A DNA stretch of 64,000 nt, taken from assembly GCF_002077155.1 (NCBI RefSeq), contig NZ_CP015027.1, forward strand, positions 2,768,501-2,832,500, read 5' to 3'. How positions within the stretch are numbered: the stretch's first letter is position 1; each line of letters begins with the position of its first letter. The position numbers and the translations under genes are program-made. Below, piece after piece: positions 46,751-55,948 of this stretch. Source of the DNA: Sporosarcina sp. P33 (lineage in GTDB: Bacteria; Bacillota; Bacilli; Bacillales_A; Planococcaceae). The notes under the pieces were generated by a model. It worked only from the letters and a program-made list of their open reading frames with translations. It searched no databases and was not told where the DNA came from.

Positions 46751-47248
46751 TCAGTCCACTTGGATTGCATGAACATCACGGATCGGTGAATCTTTATTCG
46801 ACCCGTCTTTGAACAGTACATGGACAGGTCCATCTTCACGAAGAGGTTTGCCTTCATGACTGAATTTGAAAATAATGTTGGCCGCTTCCTCAAGTGGGTA
46901 CGTGTATTTGTCGTCTTTTGTAATTAATGTGAACGTCTTGGCGTTTGCTGACGGTACAGCATTATGAATAAAAGGTTTCAAAACGATGCCGAAGCTGCTT
47001 GAAAGCATTTTGTTCTTCTCGTAGCGCTTTTCACTTTTCAAAGTAGGCGGATAGATGGCACCTTCCATAATTTCGCGTGACCAGTGCTTTCCCATCTTTT
47101 CTTTATATTCTTCCATTTCATCTCTCTCGACAAATCCCTCTGTAAAAAATTCGTCAAGATCGATTCGGCGATCATCAAATATCCAAACGGTAGGATCCAG
47201 CGTGATCGCATGTTTAACATTTCCGGTAATCGGTATAATCAGTTCCAA
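46751..47248 (-). CDS. ylaL: YlaL-like protein
   Basis: A soluble 165-residue protein, start MELIIPITGNVKHAITLDPTVWIFDDRR, placed as B. subtilis ylaL, whose function is unknown. The C-terminal part (KDDKYTYPLEEA, VHVLFKDGS) suggests a beta-rich domain. Start TTG 47248 follows GAGGGGGAAG. Forms an operon with ylaI. Confidence 0.72.
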   Translation of the reverse strand: MELIIPITGNVKHAITLDPTVWIFDDRRIDLDEFFTEGFVERDEMEEYKEKMGKHWSREIMEGAIYPPTLKSEKRYEKNKMLSSSFGIVLKPFIHNAVPSANAKTFTLITKDDKYTYPLEEAANIIFKFSHEGKPLREDGPVHVLFKDGSNKDSPIRDVHAIQVD

Positions 47249-47425
47249 GATACTTCCCCCTCATTCAATTGTCACTAGAGTAAGTATACCGTTTCATAGA
47301 TGAAGTGAAAAGGATTTCATTTCAGATCATTTTTTTCATTGGGTAACGCTTGCAATTTTCATAAGCAAAAGATACAATTTAGACATTAACACCTTGCGGG
47401 AATAATGAGTAATGGGGGCGTCTCC

Positions 47426-47707
47426 ATGGATATAGAAGTTCAAGATACGTACAAAGAACAAGCCATGAAACAACTGCAGATCGACGCAGAGAAAATTGCG
47501 AAGCTGATCAAAGTTCAAATGGATAATTTAACTATGCCGCAATGTCCGCTATATGAGGAAGTACTCGATACGCAAATGTACGGGCTGTCCCGTGAAATTG
47601 ATTTTGCCGTGAAGCTCGGTCTCGTTGAGCATGAAAAGGGCCGTGAAATACTCTCTATGCTGGAAAAAGAGTTAAACATCTTGCATGAACTGTATACAAA
47701 TAAATAA
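47426..47707 (+). CDS. ylaN: YlaN family protein (iron-linked, Fur-interacting)
   Basis: A 93-residue helical protein, highly conserved core [20 protein letters not shown] and FAVKLGLV. YlaN is essential for growth of B. subtilis under low iron, and in staphylococci has been reported to bind Fe(II) and modulate Fur. ATG 47426, behind GGGGGCG, gives the family length; an earlier in-frame ATG at 47405 would add seven residues. Confidence 0.9.
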   Translation: MDIEVQDTYKEQAMKQLQIDAEKIAKLIKVQMDNLTMPQCPLYEEVLDTQMYGLSREIDFAVKLGLVEHEKGREILSMLEKELNILHELYTNK

Positions 47708-47713
47708 ATGGAA

Positions 47714-47750
47714 GACTCAAACTACTCCAACAGTTTGAGTTTTTTATTTA
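47714..47750 (+). terminator. Terminator after ylaN
   Basis: ACTCAAACT and AGTTTGAGT form a perfect stem around ACTCCAAC, followed by TTTTTATTT. Confidence 0.85.
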
Positions 47751-47771
47751 GGACGATGAGGTACAAGGAAA

Positions 47772-48941
47772 ATGAAGACTTATATGAATCGAATTTTACG
47801 CAATTTTGATTATCCGTTATTTGCAGTATATATGCTGCTCTGCGTGTTTGGCCTGATTATGATATACAGTGCCAGCATGGTATGGTCCATGAATATTTAT
47901 AATTTCGAGCCATCACATTTCTTTAAAAAACAGATAAAGAGTCTGGCAATTGCTATACCGGCCTTTCTCGTTGTATCCATAATACCTTACCGGCACTACA
48001 GAAGTAAGAAGTTCTTATATACTGCACTTGGTATCATGTTTACACTATTAGTTCTTGTCAAATTCATAGGGTTTGGTGATGCAGTCGGAGCGAAGAGCTG
48101 GCTTTCCCTCCCATTCGGGCTTGGGAACCTGCAGCCGACTGAAGTGGCGAAAATTGCCTTTATCGTGTATTTCTCAGGTGTATTCGCAAATAAGTATTAC
48201 GCGGGAACACTGGATGAAATAAAAACGACGATTTTTCCGACGTTTTCCATTTTGACGGCTTCTCTGTTATTAGTTCTATTGGAGCCGGATTTCGGGGCAA
48301 CGATGATTTTATTCCTGGTGGCTATATCGGTTATTATGGCCAGCGGAATGAAAGTAAAAAATTATTTAATCATCAGCCGATTCTTTGCATTACTTGGTGT
48401 TTTAATCGGAATTGTCCTGTGGATTAAGTGGGATACAGTCATGACCGTATCGCGAATGGGGCGTTTTCTTGCCTTCACAGATCCCTTTGAATACATTCAG
48501 GGATCAGGCCTGCAAATCGTTAATGGCTACATCGCAATAGGTGCCGGAGGTCTGAAAGGGGTGGGTCTTGGAAACTCTATTCAGAAACTTGGGTATTTAC
48601 CTGAACCCCATACTGATGTTATCATGGCTGTAATCTCTGAAGAAACAGGCATATTTGGAACAACGCTTGTTCTTGGGGGTCTATTCTTTATTGTAATGAG
48701 AGCGTTTACTGTTGCATTGCGCACAAAAGATGCACATGCACGAATGCTTGCGGCTGGTGTAGGCAGCTTGATTGCTATCCAAACACTAGTGAATTTAGGA
48801 GGATTGACAGGACTGATCCCGTTGACAGGCGTTACACTGCCATTCATCAGTTACGGAGGTACATCAGTAGTATTCCTGTCGATTGCGCTTGGCATACTGA
48901 TGAATGTTTCGATGTTCGTCAAGTATGAGAAAACGAAGTAG
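47772..48941 (+). CDS. ftsW: SEDS peptidoglycan glycosyltransferase FtsW
   Basis: A 389-residue protein with about 10 membrane helices. SEDS family marks include GAKSWLSLPF near 115, LQPTEVAKIAF, LEPDFGAT, and the large extracellular loop ending PEPHTDVIMAVISEETG, with the putative catalytic Asp in that region. It polymerises lipid II at the division septum with a partner class B PBP. The position just before pycA is that of B. subtilis ftsW (ylaO). Confidence 0.93.
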   Translation: MKTYMNRILRNFDYPLFAVYMLLCVFGLIMIYSASMVWSMNIYNFEPSHFFKKQIKSLAIAIPAFLVVSIIPYRHYRSKKFLYTALGIMFTLLVLVKFIGFGDAVGAKSWLSLPFGLGNLQPTEVAKIAFIVYFSGVFANKYYAGTLDEIKTTIFPTFSILTASLLLVLLEPDFGATMILFLVAISVIMASGMKVKNYLIISRFFALLGVLIGIVLWIKWDTVMTVSRMGRFLAFTDPFEYIQGSGLQIVNGYIAIGAGGLKGVGLGNSIQKLGYLPEPHTDVIMAVISEETGIFGTTLVLGGLFFIVMRAFTVALRTKDAHARMLAAGVGSLIAIQTLVNLGGLTGLIPLTGVTLPFISYGGTSVVFLSIALGILMNVSMFVKYEKTK

Positions 48942-48955
48942 AGAGGATTGAATTA

Positions 48956-51900
48956 TTGGTGGAGAGAAGAGAGATCAAGAGAGTACTAGTCGCAAACCGC
49001 GGCGAAATTGCAATACGAGTATTCCGGGCGTGTACAGAATTAGGCATCGCCACAGTAGGTATTTATTCAGCAGAAGACCGGGCATCTCTGCATCGATACA
49101 AATCCGATCAGTCATTTTTAGTAGGCGAAGGCAAGAAACCAATCGACGCTTACTTGGACATCGAAGGAATAATTGATATTGCAAAGAAAGCAAAGGTAGA
49201 CGCGATTCACCCGGGCTATGGTTTCTTAGCCGAGAATGCGGAGTTTGCGGCCCGTCTGGAAGAGGAAGGGATTATCTTCATCGGCCCTACATCAAAACAT
49301 CTGGAAATGTTCGGCGATAAGGTAAAGGCAAGAGAACAGGCGATTGCTGCAGATATTCCGGTTATACCAGGAAGCGACGGACCTGTCACATCAGTGGAAG
49401 AGGTCGCAGCGTTTGGAGAACAGTACAAATATCCGATCATTATTAAAGCTTCACTTGGCGGCGGGGGACGCGGCATGCGGATCGTCGAATCACCTGAAGA
49501 GGTGAATGAAGCATATAATCGTGCGAAATCCGAAGCGAAGTCTGCATTTGGATCTGATGAAGTGTATGTGGAGAAATATATTACAAACCCGAAACATATA
49601 GAAGTGCAAATACTGGGAGATACATATGGTGAAATTGTCCATTTGTACGAGCGTGACTGTTCCATACAGCGCCGCCATCAGAAAGTAGTGGAAATTGCTC
49701 CTTCCATCTCGCTGACCGATGAGCTGCGGGAAGCAATTTGCGAAGCAGCAGTCAAACTGTCCAAGAATGTATCCTATATCAATGCCGGTACAGTAGAGTT
49801 TCTGGCAGCCGATGATTCATTTTATTTCATCGAAGTCAATCCGCGTGTTCAAGTAGAACATACGATAACGGAAATGATTACAGGAATTGATATTGTTCAG
49901 TCGCAGATCCTGATTGCAGCGGGCGAGAGTCTGCATTCTGAGAAAGTGAATATTCCCGAGCAGAAAGATATCCCGTTATTCGGCTTTGCAATCCAGTCCC
50001 GTGTGACCACGGAAGATCCGCTGAATGACTTCATGCCTGATACAGGAAAAGTAGCGGTCTATCGTTCAAGTGGAGGATTTGGTGTCCGTCTTGATACAGG
50101 AAACGCTTATCAAGGTTCTGTCATCAGTCCTTATTATGATTCATTGTTGGTTAAAGTCTCTACATGGGGCCCGACATTCAGCGATGCTGCAAGCAAAATG
50201 TACAGAAATTTGAAGGAATTCAGAATACGCGGGATTAAAACAAATATTCCTTTCCTTGAAAATGTAGTATGCCATGAAAACTTTTTAACAGGCGACTATA
50301 ATACGAGCTTCATCGATAAAACGCCTGAATTATTTACCTTTGCCGAGAAACAGGACCGAGGCACAAAAATGCTGTCGTATCTTGGAAACGTTACCATTAA
50401 CGGATTCCCGGGAATTGATGATCCTGCACGGCCTGTTTTGCATCCTGTCCGCATTCCGAAAATTGATCGAAATGTTCCGTTGCCAAAAGGGACGAAGCAG
50501 ATTTTGGACGAGCGGGGCGCTGACGGACTCGTTAAATGGGTGCTTGAGCAAGACGATGTACTGCTGACGGATACCACATTCCGCGATGGGCATCAATCAC
50601 TGCTGGCCACCCGTGTAAGAACGAAGGAATTAACACAGATTGCAACGGAAAGTGCGCATTTATTGCCTGACCTATTTTCATTTGAAATGTGGGGCGGAGC
50701 AACATTTGATGTAGCATACCGTTTCCTTAAAGAAAGTCCGTGGGATCGTCTGGAGAAACTGCGAGAGCAAATTCCGAACGTTCTGTTCCAAATGTTATTC
50801 AGAGGAGCTAATGCAGTCGGGTATACAAACTACCCAGATAATGTAATCCGTGAATTCATCAAAGAATCTGCTGCATCAGGCATTGATGTATTCCGTATTT
50901 TCGACAGCTTGAACTGGATCAAAGGAATGGAAGTTGCGATTGACGAAGCGCGTTCGACAGGTAAGATTGCTGAGGCGGCGATTTGTTATACAGGTGATAT
51001 TCTGGACGACAGCCGTGCGAAATATACCGTTAATTATTACAAAGAGATGGCAAAAGAACTGGAAGCTGTCGGTGCGCATATGCTGGCGATCAAGGATATG
51101 GCAGGATTGTTGAAACCTGAAGCAGCATATCGTTTAGTTTCTGAATTAAAAGAGACTACAAATCTTCCGATCCACTTGCATACACATGATACGAGCGGCA
51201 ACGGGATTTATATGTATGCCAAAGCTATCGAGGCTGGCGTGGATATTGTAGATACGGCAATTGGTTCTATGTCAGGGATGACATCACAGCCGTCTGCCAA
51301 CTCCCTTGCGTATGCATTGCAAAATAACGAGCGGAGTGTTCGGGCAGAAACCAAGTCATTGGAAGAATTGTCGCATTATTGGGAAGATGTGCGTAAATAT
51401 TACAGCCCGTTTGAAAGCGGTATGAACAGTCCTCACTCAGAGGTGTATGTCCATGAAATGCCGGGCGGGCAATATTCCAACCTGCAGCAACAGTCTAAGG
51501 CAGTGGGGCTTGGTGAGCGCTGGGAAGAAGTGAAGAAGATGTACTCCCGCGTGAATTTCCTCTTTGGAGACATTATCAAGGTGACACCGTCTTCCAAAGT
51601 AGTTGGGGATATGGCGTTGTTCATGGTGCAAAATGATTTGAACGAGGATACGGTCATATCAAGAGGCGAGTCCATTGATTTCCCGGAATCTGTTATTGAG
51701 TTCTTTGAAGGTTCAATCGGACAGCCGTACGGCGGTTTCCCGAAAGAACTGCAAGAAGTCGTTTTGAAGGGAAGGAAAGCGATTACAGTGCGTCCGGGTG
51801 AATTATTGGCGCCTGTGAATTTCCAGGATGTATTGAACAAACTGTCTGAAAAGATGGATAAGCCTGCTACGATGCATGATGCACTGGCTTATGTGCTTTA

Positions 51901-52402
51901 TCCAAAGGTCTTTGAGGAGTACATTGAGACTAGAAAGCAGTTCGGCGATGTATCAGTTATTAATACGCCGGAATTCCTGTATGGATTACGTTTAGGTGAA
52001 GAGATTGAAATTGAGATTGAGTTCGGAAAAACGCTCATTATCAAATTAGTATCAATCGGCGAACCGAATCCTAATGGAACCCGTGTACTGTACTTTGAAT
52101 TGAACGGCCAGTCACGAGAAATCGTCATTCAGGACTTCCAAATTGAAACAAAAGACGTGAAAAAGCAGATAGCAGATCCGACGAATGAATCCCACATTGC
52201 TGCCACTATGCCGGGTACTGTCCTGCAAGTTGCGGTTTCGATAGGGGAAAAAGTAAAACGCGGAGAGCATTTGCTCATTACAGAAGCAATGAAAATGGAA
52301 ACAACGATTCAAGCTCCTTTCTCGGGAGTTGTTAAAGCATTATATGTTAGCCCGGGGGATTCTATCTCAACAGGCGATCTGCTGATTGAATTAGAACATT
52401 AA
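48956..52402 (+). CDS. pycA: Pyruvate carboxylase
   Basis: A 1148-residue biotin enzyme forming oxaloacetate from pyruvate. The biotin carboxylase domain (1-450) has GGGGRGMR and EVNPRVQVEHT. The carboxyltransferase domain (about 530-1000) begins TTFRDGHQSLLATR. The BCCP domain near the C-terminus has biotinylated Lys in EAMKMETT. The carboxyltransferase motif reads FRDGHQS where most pyruvate carboxylases have FRDAHQS. Start is TTG 48956 behind AGAGAGG. In B. subtilis PycA is stimulated by DarB and thus responds to c-di-AMP. Confidence 0.96.
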   Translation: MVERREIKRVLVANRGEIAIRVFRACTELGIATVGIYSAEDRASLHRYKSDQSFLVGEGKKPIDAYLDIEGIIDIAKKAKVDAIHPGYGFLAENAEFAARLEEEGIIFIGPTSKHLEMFGDKVKAREQAIAADIPVIPGSDGPVTSVEEVAAFGEQYKYPIIIKASLGGGGRGMRIVESPEEVNEAYNRAKSEAKSAFGSDEVYVEKYITNPKHIEVQILGDTYGEIVHLYERDCSIQRRHQKVVEIAPSISLTDELREAICEAAVKLSKNVSYINAGTVEFLAADDSFYFIEVNPRVQVEHTITEMITGIDIVQSQILIAAGESLHSEKVNIPEQKDIPLFGFAIQSRVTTEDPLNDFMPDTGKVAVYRSSGGFGVRLDTGNAYQGSVISPYYDSLLVKVSTWGPTFSDAASKMYRNLKEFRIRGIKTNIPFLENVVCHENFLTGDYNTSFIDKTPELFTFAEKQDRGTKMLSYLGNVTINGFPGIDDPARPVLHPVRIPKIDRNVPLPKGTKQILDERGADGLVKWVLEQDDVLLTDTTFRDGHQSLLATRVRTKELTQIATESAHLLPDLFSFEMWGGATFDVAYRFLKESPWDRLEKLREQIPNVLFQMLFRGANAVGYTNYPDNVIREFIKESAASGIDVFRIFDSLNWIKGMEVAIDEARSTGKIAEAAICYTGDILDDSRAKYTVNYYKEMAKELEAVGAHMLAIKDMAGLLKPEAAYRLVSELKETTNLPIHLHTHDTSGNGIYMYAKAIEAGVDIVDTAIGSMSGMTSQPSANSLAYALQNNERSVRAETKSLEELSHYWEDVRKYYSPFESGMNSPHSEVYVHEMPGGQYSNLQQQSKAVGLGERWEEVKKMYSRVNFLFGDIIKVTPSSKVVGDMALFMVQNDLNEDTVISRGESIDFPESVIEFFEGSIGQPYGGFPKELQEVVLKGRKAITVRPGELLAPVNFQDVLNKLSEKMDKPATMHDALAYVLYPKVFEEYIETRKQFGDVSVINTPEFLYGLRLGEEIEIEIEFGKTLIIKLVSIGEPNPNGTRVLYFELNGQSREIVIQDFQIETKDVKKQIADPTNESHIAATMPGTVLQVAVSIGEKVKRGEHLLITEAMKMETTIQAPFSGVVKALYVSPGDSISTGDLLIELEH

Positions 52403-52403
52403 A

Positions 52404-52447
52404 AAACAGCTCCTGCAGGTTCATATACCTGCGGGAGCTGTTTTTCT
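52404..52447 (+). terminator. Terminator after pycA
   Basis: AACAGCTCCTGCAGG and CCTGCGGGAGCTGTT form a 15-bp stem around TTCATATA, followed by TTTTCTG. Confidence 0.85.
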
Positions 52448-52461
52448 GTACTTATGTATAC

Positions 52462-52505
52462 TAAAAGCGTGCAGTTGCTGTTTAACAGCTTCTGCACGCT
52501 TTTAG
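52462..52505 (-). terminator. Terminator after ctaA
   Basis: AAAAGCGTGCAG and CTGCACGCTTTT, with inner GCTGTTTAACAGC, abut the ctaA stop codon; T-run on the minus strand. Confidence 0.8.
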
Positions 52506-53417
52506 TTATTTCTTTGTGCGGCTCCGTGAGACAAGAAGAACCAGGTAAGTCAATAAACCGAATAATAAGGTGACGAACAGTGAATGCAATAAAGCTATAT
52601 ACAAATTCAATTTTGTCAGTACGACAATCATCCCAGTAGCTGCCTGTGCCAGCACAAGAGCGAATGCGGCGATCCAGCCCCAGTAAATGACACGCTGATC
52701 ACTGTAATGCTTAATAGCTTTAATAGCGATGAACCCAATCCATACGACGATCAGTGCTGCAGCCAGCCTGTGGCCCATCTGGACCCATTCGTACATATTC
52801 CTTGGCAAACTGAACTCGTTATTTCGGCACAATGGCCAGTCCGCACAGACAAGGCCCGAGTTGGTATGCCGAACTAGAGCACCGGTATAGATGACAAGAT
52901 ATGAATAAACCGTCACCCCAATCGTATGGAAGTGTAATGATCTGCCTATACGAATTTTGTCTGTATCAAATTTCTTGTCAACCTCGAACACCAGCAGCGT
53001 GAGTAAGAAGACAGAGGCAAAAGAAATAAGCGATATGCCGAAATGCAGGGCAAGTATGAAATCACCTTGTCCCCATAATACTTGTGCTGCACCAATCAAT
53101 GCCTGTAGAATTAAGAAGAATACAGCCATAAATGAAAGGAATTTGGTTTCCCTGACATGCCCCAGTGATCTCCAGGACCAGACAGCGAGTACCACAATGA
53201 AAATTCCTACGCCGCCGGTTACGATTCGGTGCGAGAATTCAATCAATACTTCTGCTGTAATTTCATCCGGAATCAGCTGTCCGTTACAGCCCGGCCAGTG
53301 TCTTCCGCAGCCCATCCCGCTGTCTGTTTTTGTAACTAATGCCCCTCCGAGCAAGATGGCAAGCATTCCAATCGTGGAAGCAACCGCAAACCATTTTAAA
53401 AATCTGTTGTATCGCAA
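52506..53417 (-). CDS. ctaA: Haem A synthase
   Basis: A 303-residue membrane protein with eight helices that converts haem O to haem A for cytochrome caa3. Haem-ligand His are visible in EFSHRIV, ALHFGIS, MGHRLAA and LLHSLFV. The two extracellular Cys pairs are CGRHWPGC and CADWPLC. The start is TTG 53417 behind GAAGGTG, giving the family length; the open frame extends 44 codons upstream but those residues lack counterparts. Divergent from ctaB, as in B. subtilis. Confidence 0.92.
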   Translation of the reverse strand: MRYNRFLKWFAVASTIGMLAILLGGALVTKTDSGMGCGRHWPGCNGQLIPDEITAEVLIEFSHRIVTGGVGIFIVVLAVWSWRSLGHVRETKFLSFMAVFFLILQALIGAAQVLWGQGDFILALHFGISLISFASVFLLTLLVFEVDKKFDTDKIRIGRSLHFHTIGVTVYSYLVIYTGALVRHTNSGLVCADWPLCRNNEFSLPRNMYEWVQMGHRLAAALIVVWIGFIAIKAIKHYSDQRVIYWGWIAAFALVLAQAATGMIVVLTKLNLYIALLHSLFVTLLFGLLTYLVLLVSRSRTKK

Positions 53418-53627
53418 GTATGAAACACCTTCTTCTATTGAATTGATCTCAAACAGAGATCGATTTACGTTGAAATTTGCCCGAAACAAAGAAAAAATAA
53501 TTTTGGAGCAACTTGTTGCATTATCTGGTTTTCTGTTGATAAAGGGCATCTATTGCAAGCTTTATGATAACGAAAAAAATCATGAAACACAATGGCGGCA
53601 TGGAAGAAACCATTATAGTGCAGGGCT

Positions 53628-53669
53628 TTTCACAAATTGTTCATAAAAAAGCCTCTTTAACTTCACAAA
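53628..53669. promoter_or_regulatory. Two putative ResD boxes between ctaA and ctaB
   Basis: TTTCACAAA (53628-53636) and CTTCACAAA (53661-53669) each match the inverse of the ResD consensus TTTGTGAAT at eight of nine positions and are spaced 33 bp, about three helical turns. ResDE controls the ctaA-ctaB region in B. subtilis. The rest of this 410-base intergenic gap shows no gene. Confidence 0.45.
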
Positions 53670-53827
53670 TGCCGCCTGTAAATGGATTACTATATAGAAA
53701 GTGAAGGACAAAGACACAAAGGTTGCACGAAACCGCTATAAATTGAGAAATGGTCTAGAAATTACAGACGATTTTCGATATAGTAGGTGGTAGGGTCTTT
53801 GCTGAAAACTTTGAAAGGAGGGTTATT

Positions 53828-54745
53828 ATGTCAAACGGTCGAACGCTTTCGACAGTTGCAGATCCAAAAGTAGAGACAATTACCTTGTGGAAAGACTTTT
53901 TGGCGCTGATTAAGATAGGTATTGTCAATTCCAATTTAATCACTACGTTCACCGGTCTTTTTTTGGCATTTCAATTCACTGGCAAAAGTTTTCTCCACAA
54001 TTTTGATCTTCTGGTATTTGCAATTCTGGGCACTGGGTTGATCATCGCATCATCAGGTGCTATGAATAACTTGATTGACCGTGATATTGACCCTGTCATG
54101 TCAAGAACGAAGTCGAGACCGACAGTAACGGGAAGATTTAAAGCTCCCGCTGTGCTGACGTTGGCCGTAACATTTATGATTGCAGGAGAAGTACTGCTGT
54201 TTTCTGCATCTTCCATGGCAGGCTGGCTAGGCATCTTGGGCGTATTCGCTTACGTTGTGTTATATTCCATGTGGTCTAAACGCAAACACGTGAGCAATAC
54301 AGTAGTAGGAAGTCTGTCAGGAGCAATTCCACCCCTTATTGGATGGGCAGCGGTTGATCCTACACTGCCGATGGGAGCGTGGGCATTGTTTTTAATCATG
54401 TTTATTTGGCAGCCTCCGCATTTCTATGCGCTGGCCATGCGCAGAACAGAAGAGTATCGGGCGGCGAACATTCCCATGCTGCCGGTAATAAAAGGATTTG
54501 AGCGGACGAAAAAATCCATGCTTATGTGGGTGCTTTTGTTATTTCCTCTTCCTTTCTTATTGCAGCAGCTCGGTACAGGATTTGTAGTTTTTGCAACACT
54601 GTTGAATGTAGGCTGGCTTTACCTGGCGCTTAAAGGTTTTAAGGCCAAAGAAGATTTGAAGTGGGCAACATCGATGTTTGTATATTCATTGAATTACATG
54701 ACTATCCTGTTTGTTTCCATGATTATTTTCTCTATATTCATCTGA
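53828..54745 (+). CDS. ctaB: Protohaem IX farnesyltransferase (haem O synthase)
   Basis: A 305-residue UbiA-family membrane prenyltransferase with about nine helices. The first Asp-rich motif is NNLIDRDIDPVMSRTKSRP and the second region is YSMWSKRKH. It farnesylates haem B to haem O, the substrate of CtaA. RBS AAAGGAGGG precedes the ATG. First gene of the ctaB-F series. Confidence 0.94.
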   Translation: MSNGRTLSTVADPKVETITLWKDFLALIKIGIVNSNLITTFTGLFLAFQFTGKSFLHNFDLLVFAILGTGLIIASSGAMNNLIDRDIDPVMSRTKSRPTVTGRFKAPAVLTLAVTFMIAGEVLLFSASSMAGWLGILGVFAYVVLYSMWSKRKHVSNTVVGSLSGAIPPLIGWAAVDPTLPMGAWALFLIMFIWQPPHFYALAMRRTEEYRAANIPMLPVIKGFERTKKSMLMWVLLLFPLPFLLQQLGTGFVVFATLLNVGWLYLALKGFKAKEDLKWATSMFVYSLNYMTILFVSMIIFSIFI

Positions 54746-54847
54746 CGGTTCGGAATTCTTTCTTTAAAACAGGAATTCATCATACAGAGGCACTCAGTCC
54801 TCGATAGCAGAAAATCATTTTTTCAGAAAGAGAGGTATTAGTTAGCG

Positions 54848-55915
54848 ATGATTAAAGGACTCAAAAAGTGGCGTCTCTTTTCATTACTTGCGGTTTTCGC
54901 CGTGTTCCTGGCAGGTTGCGGACAAGAAGAAATTTCAACCTTCCATCCGGCTGGACAAGTCGCTCAAGATCAGTTTAACTTGCTGCTGTTGGCATCAGGA
55001 ATTATGTTACTAGTCATCATTGTAGTAGTGGCAATCTATACTGTTGCACTATTACGCTTCAGACGTTCTAAATTGGGTGAAGATCATATACCTGAACAAG
55101 TGGAAGGAAGTCACACACTTGAGCTGATCTGGACATTCATTCCGATTGTATTAATTCTTATCCTAGCGGTTCCTACGGTTTACTACACTTATAAATTAGG
55201 TGATGTAAAAGCAATGGAAGCGGTTGATGAGGATGGAAACGCTGAAAACTTAGTAGTTGATGTTACAGCGAAATTGTATTGGTGGGAGTTCGAGTATCCT
55301 GATCTAGGTATTGTTACAGCTCAGGAACTGGTAGTACCGACAGATGAAAAAGTTTATTTCAACTTAATCGCTGCAGACGTTAAGCACTCATTCTGGATTC
55401 CATCAGTCGGAGGTAAGCTTGACACGAACGTTGAGAACGTGAATAAATTTTATCTCTCATTTGAAAGAGAATCTGAAGGCTTGAAAGACGGCGTTTTCTA
55501 CGGAAAATGTGCTGAACTTTGCGGACCTTCACACGCTTTGATGGACTTCAAAGTGAAAACATTACCGAGAGATCAGTTTGATGACTGGGTCGCAGGAATG
55601 CAAAAGACAGCAGAAGAACCTGTTGTTGCAAATGCTGACGGCGAAGCAGTATTCTCTCAAAGCTGTATCGGCTGTCACGCAGTTTCAGGTGTTGGTGAGT
55701 CAGGAGCGCAGGGACCAAACTTAGCATCGTTCGGGGATCGTAACCGAGTGGCAGGTTTCCTTGAGCACGACGAAGAGAACTTGAAAGACTGGATTCGTGA
55801 TACACAGAAACACAAACCTGGCAATACGATGCCTTCATTCAGTAAAGATCAAATTTCTGATGAAGACTTGGATGCATTAGCTGAATACTTATTAGGCTTA
55901 AAAGTCGAAAAATAA
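54848..55915 (+). CDS. ctaC: Cytochrome c oxidase subunit II with fused haem c domain
   Basis: A 355-residue lipoprotein; lipobox FLAGC (Cys near 24). Two membrane helices follow (about 40-65 and 90-110). The CuA domain carries CAELCGPSHALM. A C-terminal cytochrome c domain has CIGCH near 273 with axial Met likely in TMPSF. The fusion identifies a caa3-type oxidase. AGAGAGG precedes the ATG. Confidence 0.95.
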   Translation: MIKGLKKWRLFSLLAVFAVFLAGCGQEEISTFHPAGQVAQDQFNLLLLASGIMLLVIIVVVAIYTVALLRFRRSKLGEDHIPEQVEGSHTLELIWTFIPIVLILILAVPTVYYTYKLGDVKAMEAVDEDGNAENLVVDVTAKLYWWEFEYPDLGIVTAQELVVPTDEKVYFNLIAADVKHSFWIPSVGGKLDTNVENVNKFYLSFERESEGLKDGVFYGKCAELCGPSHALMDFKVKTLPRDQFDDWVAGMQKTAEEPVVANADGEAVFSQSCIGCHAVSGVGESGAQGPNLASFGDRNRVAGFLEHDEENLKDWIRDTQKHKPGNTMPSFSKDQISDEDLDALAEYLLGLKVEK

Positions 55916-55948
55916 TTTTCAAACGGAAATTGAATAGGAGGTAACACA

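Noticed and set aside
52957..53646. A 229-codon plus-strand frame opposite ctaA
   Set aside because: It is antisense to a well-supported haem A synthase and has no ribosome site or recognisable domain.
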